Shown piece after piece: positions 19,906-26,656 of a stretch of 64,000 nt of DNA. Origin of the DNA: Paramacrobiotus metropolitanus (Eukaryota > Tardigrada > Eutardigrada > Parachela > Macrobiotidae); the NCBI RefSeq assembly GCF_019649055.1, contig NW_026570227.1:1116001-1180000 (forward strand). The letters are read 5' to 3'. Below the pieces are notes generated by a model. That model saw nothing but the letters and a program-made list of their open reading frames with translations, did no database searches and was not told where the DNA came from. A program made the position numbers and the translations under genes. Each line of letters starts with the position of its first letter. Within the stretch, counting starts at the first letter, position 1.

Positions 19906-21684
19906 TCACATGAGATTAATAAATTTCTTGCTCTTATCAATTTGAAAAATGCGCGGCTGCTCAGAAAATACAAGCAGTTCGACAGGTTCTTCTAGCGGCG
20001 CAGCGAATTTAAGCTCTAATCGAGCGAGCTGTCTCCTTTCGACCGGAATATCATCGATATCATGATTGGGCGTCAAATCAAAAGGGAAGATGCTCTGCGA
20101 GAAAAACACAAAACACAAATCAAATACATAACGATAAGAAAATTCTAACGATAGAGCGTTAATTAAAACAATCATTTGTACCGTTCCGTAGCGAATGTCG
20201 GCATACGATGTGTCGGTGGAGCAGGCATAATCTCTATTGCCGAGTTGACATGCCAACGCAATGTAAAGCATGGCATAGTGCCCGTTTTTAAAATCGAGCT
20301 TATACGATAGAATCTGATTATCGACTATTAGCGTTATTTCCTCAAGGTTGAAGTGCTGGAAATTTATTGGATTTTTGCGGTAGTTTCCTAGATAGGCGTC
20401 GTGAGTGACCATAGCAAAAACAATTCTATTTGGTATTTTCTCGGAACCAAAAAAGTTGTCGATCGTATACTGCCGCTGACCAGGGATTAATGCCCGACTG
20501 CGGACATCGCTAGCTGCGTACATTTTATAAATCGCCGGCTGTGACAATAGCCGCTTTTGCATTTGGTCCTGCGTTTTTTGTGACAATTTAACAAAACGAG
20601 TGATCAGCCGCATATCCAAAAAATTAAGGTAATAATTAGGAGCAATATCGTCAGACATAAGATAAAAAGAAGGATTGCGCTTGAAAAGTCGAATTCGAAT
20701 AGAAACTTCCGGTAGTAAGTACTGTTCGAGAAAGAACAATTCGTGCATTATTTTCCCCACCATTTCGAATACCTTCCCTTCTTTTGTCAAATCGTAGCGC
20801 GCCAAGAGTCCTTGATTTAATTCAGGGTTCGTTAAGTCCACACTATCCATGGTATTTTGTGGCTGAATTCGGCTTAACTTATCTCTGAACCACATTATAG
20901 GTCGGAGCAGATGCTTTTTCACTCCTCGAGAATAGTTTAGCAGCGTATGCATATAGCCTTTGTAGCCATAATTATTGTAGTTGACAACAAAAGGCGTCCC
21001 ATTTATTTCGATTTCCACACGCTCAAACATCATGTAAAATAGTAAATTAACTGGAGCCGCATCACGCACACCCTGAGTGTTTAACACGTTGGTATAATGA
21101 CCTCTGTCGGCGAAATCTAATTCCCCTACCAAACGGGCAATAGATGGGTCGGCTAAAGGATTGTCAATGTAACTTTGCCCCGCCGCGTTGCTATTGCTTG
21201 TCATCAAGCCTTGCTGTTGTTGTTGTTGATTTGGCCGGGGCGCCGGCGGCGGCGGTGGCGGCGGCGGCGGTGGCGGCGGCTGCGGTGGCGGTGGTGGTGG
21301 GTGCTGTGAGACTATGGCATTAGATGCACTAGAAGCTTCTGCGCCAGCGTCAGCAGAAGAATCTGGCTGGACGACTGGAGCAGGCTGTGCAGGTACAACT
21401 ACAGCTCGTATAGGCTGCTGAGCCTTGATCACTCCAAGAACTTTGGTAGGATCACGATCCAAAATCTGGCATTTCATTTTCAGCAGCACATCTGACAGGT
21501 CTAAGTAATATTCAGTTGCAGGAATGAGAAATTCAATAACGTCAGTGTTGTTTACAATTTGATTAAGTGGCATGACATCCGTATAATGATACGATTCTAC
21601 TGTAGATTGTGATACGGGTGGATCAAACAGCTGAAGCTCGTCTGGAAACTTCTCGATTGTATACTGGTTTTTTAGGGTAGCCAT
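19906..21684 (-). CDS. Major capsid protein, double jelly-roll (hexon-like), 592 aa
   Basis: Starts at ATG 21684. The N-terminal part contains IEFLIPATEYYLDLSDVLLKMK, a pattern typical of Polinton/adintovirus capsid proteins, where the first jelly roll begins with a strand that ends in a YLDL-type motif. Later segments, LFYMMFERVEIEINGTPF and NRIVFAMVTHDAYLGNYRKN, also match the family (the second is the usual F-V.-A.-G-Y..NPF region). The protein is the expected building block of a pseudo-hexameric icosahedral shell. An unusual insertion after about residue 100 consists of a Pro run of some 25 residues broken by Gln, then a Gln run, from GGC/GGT repeats near 21235-21300. It would lie in a surface loop. 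The frame is open throughout. No TATA box is obvious just upstream, so the gene may share a transcript with the core protein gene. Confidence 0.85.
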   Translation of the reverse strand: MATLKNQYTIEKFPDELQLFDPPVSQSTVESYHYTDVMPLNQIVNNTDVIEFLIPATEYYLDLSDVLLKMKCQILDRDPTKVLGVIKAQQPIRAVVVPAQPAPVVQPDSSADAGAEASSASNAIVSQHPPPPPPQPPPPPPPPPPPPAPRPNQQQQQQGLMTSNSNAAGQSYIDNPLADPSIARLVGELDFADRGHYTNVLNTQGVRDAAPVNLLFYMMFERVEIEINGTPFVVNYNNYGYKGYMHTLLNYSRGVKKHLLRPIMWFRDKLSRIQPQNTMDSVDLTNPELNQGLLARYDLTKEGKVFEMVGKIMHELFFLEQYLLPEVSIRIRLFKRNPSFYLMSDDIAPNYYLNFLDMRLITRFVKLSQKTQDQMQKRLLSQPAIYKMYAASDVRSRALIPGQRQYTIDNFFGSEKIPNRIVFAMVTHDAYLGNYRKNPINFQHFNLEEITLIVDNQILSYKLDFKNGHYAMLYIALACQLGNRDYACSTDTSYADIRYGTVQMIVLINALSLEFSYRYVFDLCFVFFSQSIFPFDLTPNHDIDDIPVERRQLARLELKFAAPLEEPVELLVFSEQPRIFQIDKSKKFINLM

Positions 21685-21718
21685 TCCAACTGTTTGCGTG
21701 TGTGTGCGTGCGTGTGAA

Positions 21719-21970
21719 CTAGACTATTGAAGCTAGACTTTTTCCTTTTGTGACCTTTTGAAATAATCCGGTTCGGAAAGTACGTCTTCGCCTACGTCGG
21801 CCTCGCCCTCGTCGTCTTTTTCTCGTGCCAAATATCGGCCCTCGCCCAATTACAGCCGTTGATTGGACAATTGTTCGTTTAATTATGCGCCCTCTCCTTC
21901 TTCTTCTTTTCCCACTTGTTTTTCTCCGATAGCGAGCCGTTTTTAAGAGAGTACCACAAACTACTAGCAC
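21719..21970 (-). CDS. Very basic core-like protein, 84 codons
   Basis: Short frame made mostly of Arg, Lys and Gly (RRKTSGKRRRRRGRIIKR; TRKRRRGRGRRRRRR). It resembles the DNA-condensing core proteins of adenoviruses and other double-jelly-roll viruses in composition and place, next to the capsid and penton genes, though similarity of low-complexity basic sequence proves little. The frame has no ATG: the first candidate is GTG at 21970, and a stop lies seven codons before it. A TATAAAAAG box at 22011-22020 would start transcription about 10-20 bp upstream of the frame. Non-AUG initiation, a spliced leader, or loss of the start codon would explain this. It is followed 35 bp later by the capsid ATG. 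Confidence 0.6.
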   Translation of the reverse strand: MLVVCGTLLKTARYRRKTSGKRRRRRGRIIKRTIVQSTAVIGRGPIFGTRKRRRGRGRRRRRRTFRTGLFQKVTKGKSLASIV

Positions 21971-22010
21971 AGACTGAATGCTGAATGGTTAGGTCTTCTT
22001 CTTTTTATAG

Positions 22011-22020
22011 TCGGCGGTGC
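22011..22020 (-). promoter_or_regulatory. TATA box before the core-like and capsid genes
   Basis: CTATAAAAAG on the minus strand, about 40 bp upstream of the basic frame. It may drive both the core-like and capsid proteins. Confidence 0.6.
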
Positions 22021-22172
22021 AACAACGCTCTTTTCCGTTAAACATCAAGCAGATCCACAAACAATCAGACAAACACTAACGTTTTCGCTTTTCACGTTCC
22101 AAGAAATACGCAACACACATTCGTTTCACAAAAAACGCTGCTGGTTACAAATTAGCAAAACCGCAGAACTAC

Positions 22173-23069
22173 TCACTCACGAAAAGAAGTCTCCGATTTT
22201 TCCGCTCTCCCATTATTGGATTGGCATTTTCGATAATGGAGCGTCAGAGTGGTTTCTCCCAGAGCATTTTCATTCCAAGGCATTTTCCAGTCTGATTGGA
22301 TGGTAACAGTGGGATTGGACTTGTAGAACCAGTTTTTGACGGGGACATACATGCGACTTTTTGGTTCATAACCTTTCTTCAAATCATCGACACTGGCTAC
22401 CGCGAGAATATTTTCCGTCCGATTTCCGAAGGCAAAAGAAACTATTTGATTCATGCAGATAATGGCCTGCTTGCGCCCCCGCTGCGTGTCCACCGGCAGA
22501 CGATTTCGAATGAGCCGAGTGTCTCCATATTTTTGGAAGTTTTGATCGTGAAAATATGCGCTTGCAGCCACTTCTTGACGCATTACGCCGGCATCGTCAT
22601 CGTAGAGCAGACCCAGTACCACCGACAGCAGGTTACCTCTATTGACAATTTGCACCTGCTCGTTCTGACTCAGCCAGTGCAACTTTCCTTCTTGCAGCAA
22701 AATTAAAGGCGCAATTACTCCAGCCATATTGGTGACCATCATCTGGACTGCCTTTGACACGGCAGCAACGAAGTCACGCGGCGATTTGTCGAATTCAGCC
22801 TCCGCAAGGTAGGCATCTAAATAAAGTTGGCTATCAGCACTGTTTACGCAGACTGTCAGCTGCCGATGCTCAGGTGGGATGGTGCTGAGCTCCGCTGAAG
22901 TGAACGCCCTAACCAGGGCAACCTCCCAAGGCACTTGCTGTTCGTAGTAGGATAAAATCGGTAGTTGTTGTTTATTGGAAAATTGTGTGGCGGTGTTGCG
23001 CAGCACCAGTGAGCCATAAGCCACGGAAGCTCCGCTATGCAGTACGGTATAAAATCCTCCCTCCATCAT
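22173..23069 (-). CDS. Minor capsid (penton-type) protein, 298 aa
   Basis: Begins at an ATG pair at 23069, about 25-35 bp after a TATA box. The start, FYTVLHSGASVAYGSLVLRN, followed by a strand-rich stretch and VPWEVALVRAF, is the N-terminal signature of Polinton and adintovirus minor capsid proteins (a TL.S..S...P.N followed by L...WEVAL). Residues further on are mainly beta and short turns, ending with TVTIQSDWKMPWNENALGET. Single jelly-roll proteins of this type make the fivefold vertices. Its position between capsid and integrase fits. I am fairly sure of the class. The fold is inferred. Confidence 0.78.
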   Translation of the reverse strand: MMEGGFYTVLHSGASVAYGSLVLRNTATQFSNKQQLPILSYYEQQVPWEVALVRAFTSAELSTIPPEHRQLTVCVNSADSQLYLDAYLAEAEFDKSPRDFVAAVSKAVQMMVTNMAGVIAPLILLQEGKLHWLSQNEQVQIVNRGNLLSVVLGLLYDDDAGVMRQEVAASAYFHDQNFQKYGDTRLIRNRLPVDTQRGRKQAIICMNQIVSFAFGNRTENILAVASVDDLKKGYEPKSRMYVPVKNWFYKSNPTVTIQSDWKMPWNENALGETTLTLHYRKCQSNNGRAEKSETSFRE

Positions 23070-23094
23070 GGTTTCCTACAAAAAGACAGGTTTA

Positions 23095-23107
23095 CCTTAT
23101 AAATATG
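23095..23107 (-). promoter_or_regulatory. TATA box of the penton-type gene
   Basis: CATATTTATAAGG on the minus strand, about 26-38 bp before the ATG at 23069. This spacing implies a very short leader. Confidence 0.6.
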
Positions 23108-23145
23108 AAAAGTTCACAACTGACTGATCATACAGTTTCAGAATT

Positions 23146-24349
23146 TCATTTAATTCTTCCTGACCCCACTCTGGAAATATCTTCCTTATAAAACTGCAGT
23201 GGCCGATTGCCTTCCAAGAGAGTTTTCGGTACGCGATCGAGCGTCTGCAGACGATACGTTATCACCGGCCCAAACAAAATTTCGGAAATTTGAAAAATTT
23301 CATCGGAGAACGTTTGAGTGTATCCCTTGCTGAATGTTGATTTCTTAAGTGCAATCCGGACTCTGTCACCAACTTTAAAAGCTGCCTTCTGCAACTTAAT
23401 AAACCGCTTTTCCTGGCCCAGTTTAAATAACTGCGATTGATTGCTGACCGTGATTTCTCCCGGCTTCATTTTCACAGCACTATGTACGCTTCCATTATAA
23501 TTTTGAATAATATTTTGCAACGCTGAAAACCAATTTGAACTCTTCGTGAACGTAAAATGACGGAATAATGTCGTTTTAAGAGTTCGATTGAAACGCTCCG
23601 CTAGCGCGGCTTTAAATCTTGAAGACGATATTTGGTGGCGTATGCCGTGTTTGTCGTATACGGATTTTGCTTTTTCATTGATGAACTCTTTTCCCGCATC
23701 AGTAACTAAAACAGTTAAATTTACAAAAGCTTTCTGTATATTTAGGATAGCGTGTGCTGTTCAGTCTCGTTATTCATTCTCACCAAAAACAACGGGCCGC
23801 CGCTTTTGAAAAATTATATCCAGCGCTTTCGAAACAGTTTCACCCGATTTGTTGACCAGCGGGTACGATGTAGCAAAACGACTAACGCAGTCTACTGTCG
23901 TTAGAATGTAGCGGAACTTTTCATTAAATTTTTAACTTTCTGCAGCTCCACCAGGTCACCATGCCAAACGTTATCCACGCCAACGCAAAAATTTTTAATT
24001 TCTTAAATTTAATTCGGGTAGGCCTGTGCAACGTATGAGTCTTTTGCTCAGAAAGAAAATCCTTGACGTCCTGTAGGGTTACCGTCAGGTGCTTAGCTTT
24101 CTCTGCCTCTTTAGCAAGCCGGTATAGAGTCATCGTTCCACCCAAATACCCCGGTGACGTAATATCAGTATAGAGCGATTTCAGAAAGGAAGCCTTTCGC
24201 CGACTTTCAGTGGCGGTTGCTGGTAATAACTTTTTTCGCGCCATTGCAGCTTTCTTACCTTTTTGCCGGGTTTTGTGTTTCTTAGCAACAGCGGAAGCGG
24301 AAGCGGTAGCAGCAGAGCCTCTCTGAATAATTCCACGTATCAAGAACAA
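23146..24349 (-). pseudogene. Retroviral-type (rve) integrase, broken by several frame changes
   Basis: Pieces of one Polinton integrase lie in order on the minus strand. A Lys-rich N-terminal part (24349 to about 23924) includes the RKKASFLKSLYTD and SPGYLGG stretch. The first catalytic Asp follows in WHGDLVELQKV (near 23960), the second in VTDAGKEFIN (near 23693), and the Glu in ALAERFNRTL (near 23612), giving the full D, D, E set. The C-terminal chromodomain-like part (23520-23146) includes KVGDRVRIALKKS. At least three frame changes or stops separate the pieces: near 23895-23935, near 23780 and between the second Asp and upstream sequence. The N-terminus has no ATG in frame, and the upstream ATG at 24386 is in another frame. 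Introns explain some frame changes in this element, but I could not find convincing splice sites here. I call it a pseudogene. Confidence 0.8.
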
Positions 24350-24531
24350 TAATCAGCTCCACCGCCAGCAAATAATCTATAGTCATGCGGGGAGGGGGGG
24401 CCTTTCCTGATTACACAACAATTTATGATCGGAGATATAATTCGATTTTTGCATCCGCTTACGAGCAGAAGGTTGTCAGAAATCTCGAAAAGCCAAGTTC
24501 TTATTCACACGTCATTCTTTGTCTTTGTGCA

Positions 24532-24542
24532 CCGCTTTTATA
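24532..24542 (-). promoter_or_regulatory. TATA box of the integrase gene
   Basis: TATAAAAGCGG on the minus strand. The coding pieces begin about 150-190 bp downstream. Confidence 0.55.
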
Positions 24543-24742
24543 CAGGGTGATAAACACGCTGAACACACAAAACAGTTGTGGTGACATTATGTGACTTATA
24601 CTCCGCTGGACGTCTCACAACAGGGGGTGAGGCGCATGGGCAACTATCGCACAGACCCGGCCCATCGATCCAGGGGGCTGATGCGGCTAGAATCAGCACG
24701 GCATGTGAGCATTGCAACTAAGCAGATCCGATATGCAAGCCG

Positions 24743-24756
24743 TATAATATATAATA
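24743..24756 (+). promoter_or_regulatory. TATA box of the dsRBD/eIF2-beta-like pair
   Basis: TATAATATATAATA, 22-35 bp before the ATG at 24778. The leader would be very short. No separate TATA box was seen before the second gene of the pair. Confidence 0.55.
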
Positions 24757-24777
24757 GCTATCACCCGGCGTAATTCG

Positions 24778-25509
24778 ATGCTGCAGTCAGTGCAGTTTTG
24801 CGGATTTTTGGGAATGGTGCGCCGCTTCTTTACAACTATTGTTAGTTCTATCGGGAAACTTTTATCTTTTAAAATTGACTACAAGAGTGTTCCAAAGAAA
24901 GTTAACGAACCGTTTTGCTGCAAACACCAAGCCGGCATTTTGGCTGAACACATTTTTGCAATAGGTGTTGGAAAGTCAACAGCGACAGCCAAACAGGACG
25001 CGGCTAAAAAATTACTTGCTATTTTATTGCGGAATTACCATACCAAACTCTTGGAAGTGTTGGAAAGCGAAAGAAGGCAGCAACAATCAGGATCCACATC
25101 CACTAACACCACTACCATCACAACTACTACCAGTAAATCAGCGCCTACGCCAGATCCATCCCTCTCTCTCGCCCCGAGAAAACAACCGCCTTATCAGGCA
25201 CTCGCGGAAAGCCTAGCAAACATACTCGGTTTTGATTTGGAATACCGCCGACTTCCGTCCATCGACGCGAACAACTGGAATTATCAGGCAGCAATTGCCA
25301 ACGAAGATCTCTTTATAATAGGGAGCGGACCAACAACACACCTGGCAAAAGCGGATGCTGCTAGGCTACTTGCTCGGAAACTACTGGTACATTATATTCG
25401 ACTTTTATTAGAAATCTTGGATTCTCCACCCCGCATCGCCTCTGTTTCCAAGGCAGCGACGACATCGACAACGACACCGACGACGACGACGGCGCCGGCA
25501 TCACCATGA
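24778..25509 (+). CDS. Protein with two double-stranded-RNA-binding domains, 243 aa
   Basis: Two dsRBD C-terminal halves are visible. The first (residues about 60-85) reads FAIGVGKSTATAKQDAAKKL, and the second (about 180-205) reads GSGPTTHLAKADAARLLARK. Both keep the G-G-x-S/T...AK.DAA signature that contacts the RNA groove, and both have upstream beta segments (for example EPFCCKHQAGILAEHIF). A Thr/Ser-rich linker joins them. Viral proteins of this build sequester dsRNA and block PKR-like sensing, OAS or Dicer/RNAi; which applies here is not decided by sequence, but the host has an RdRP, so RNAi suppression is plausible. Its TGA overlaps the next gene's ATG as ATGA. It starts at the first ATG after a TATA box. 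The frame is intact. Confidence 0.85.
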   Translation: MLQSVQFCGFLGMVRRFFTTIVSSIGKLLSFKIDYKSVPKKVNEPFCCKHQAGILAEHIFAIGVGKSTATAKQDAAKKLLAILLRNYHTKLLEVLESERRQQQSGSTSTNTTTITTTTSKSAPTPDPSLSLAPRKQPPYQALAESLANILGFDLEYRRLPSIDANNWNYQAAIANEDLFIIGSGPTTHLAKADAARLLARKLLVHYIRLLLEILDSPPRIASVSKAATTSTTTPTTTTAPASP

Positions 25510-26243
25510 GCAGTGGTTATAACAGTAGGACAAACGGGCGGCAAAGATTTAGCTTCCGACCCAGTATGATTTACCGATATCGTTCGCCATATAATTCACC
25601 CCCTTCACCTTTGGAAACTAATGAACCATCTCCCGACAACAACAACAATGACAGCAGCTATTTCACTCCGCCAAAGCACCCCGATGCAGGGAGCAGCGAA
25701 AAGTACACTGGATATCTCGACACCGGCCAGATACGGAACGAGCTGCAGCTGTGCACCAAGACGTGCTCCATAATCCTGGTAAGCCTTATCGACATCCTCA
25801 ATTTCAAATTTTTCAGTTACTTATGGCGTTCTGTTTTTATATAGCCTCTTCCCAAGCCCATTCTACGCTACCGCTACACGATGATTAACATCACACGCGT
25901 AGTAAACTTTTACCAGTTCCAAAACCTCATGGAACAAAGCCTCATTCCTCTGGACACCTATTTTCAAAACGCTTTGCGAACAACAGCCATTAAACGCACT
26001 GGAACAGAGGTGGATCTGCCACGAGGATTTTCTCATGATGTTTACCAGAAATACAACTACCTGGAACTTTACCGCCACTTCAATCTTCGGCATATCTTCC
26101 AGGTTATAAAGAACTACTTCAATCAATTTGTTCAGTGCCAGCATTGCAGAAGCTGCTCGACTGTCATTGTACGAAAAAATGGGAAATTATGCATGATTTG
26201 CTTAGCATGTCAGGCTAATACGTTTGTTTGCAAGCGTGTGTAA
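25506..26243 (+). CDS. eIF2-beta-like protein (C-terminal fold plus C4 zinc ribbon), spliced
   Basis: Exon 1 (25506-25778, 91 codons) and exon 2 (25845-26243) are joined by a 66-bp GTAAGC..TATAG intron, phase 0 on both sides, giving about 223 residues. The N-terminal third is Ser/Pro/Asn-rich. Exon 2 resembles the eIF2-beta/eIF5 domain. A basic strand (ILRYRYTMINITRVVNFYQF) stands where eIF2-beta has its basic strand and F-x-N-x-x-D/E helix. Then come a helical stretch, an HIFQVIKNYFNQFVQC segment like the helix leading into the zinc ribbon, and a C-x2-C...C-x2-C ribbon (CQHCRSCSTVI; CMICLACQA) with eIF2-beta spacing. eIF2-beta helps deliver initiator tRNA and binds eIF5. A mimic could alter initiation or counter stress control. 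Fold resemblance is by eye, so confidence is moderate. ATGA overlap with the dsRBD gene suggests coupled translation. Confidence 0.65.
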
Positions 26244-26656
26244 AACGAGGTTGACTTACGGAACGGCCGTGTTGCGACAACGATGATTCGAATCTGTTAA
26301 CGAATTCAAACTGGGCATATGCGTGGAATTTTAGTTGATAAGCCGCCTTTTTGTTAACAACGAAGGAAATGTTTTGTTGTTCAACCAATGAAACATCCAA
26401 GAAATAAAAAAGTGACTGTACAAACTTGCCATCCCGGGAACATAATGTAAACGTAAGTGATCCAGCATAGGAAATAACAGGAATTGTCGAAACAAAAAAG
26501 CTCCAACATTATGCAGCCATATAACAAAAGATCAACTAAAAAGCAATTCCGTAACAAATTTCAAAACCTTAGTTCTGGGTATTAAAATACAAAATTGTGT
26601 GGGTATAGGTATATACATACAATGTATCAATCAAGGAAACGCAACCGATGATCGAA
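26244..26656. other. Right border region of the virus-like island
   Basis: About 410 bp after the eIF2-beta-like stop and before the 3' end of the next host gene. It has AT-rich stretches and short frames only. The right end of the element should be here. I could not pair it with the left border region. Confidence 0.45.

Larger units (their letters stand above)
6136..26656. mobile_element. Endogenous Polinton/Maverick (adintovirus)-like DNA virus, about 20 kb
   Basis: The block contains the hallmark Polinton genes: protein-primed-type PolB, packaging ATPase, double-jelly-roll capsid protein, penton-type protein and a retroviral-type integrase. It also carries nucleotide-metabolism and host-interaction genes, on both strands, many with their own TATA box. 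It sits between the 3' ends of two convergent genes (ending at 6135 and 26657). The limits given are those of the host gene-free interval, because I could not find terminal inverted repeats or a target duplication. The integrase frame is broken, so the copy is probably fixed. Most other genes read through once short introns are allowed, so the copy may be fairly young. An adenain-type protease is not evident. Confidence 0.85.

Noticed and set aside
6136-26656. Terminal inverted repeats of the Polinton-like element
   Set aside because: I compared both border regions by eye and found no matching inverted sequence. They may be lost, very diverged, or outside the intervals I compared.
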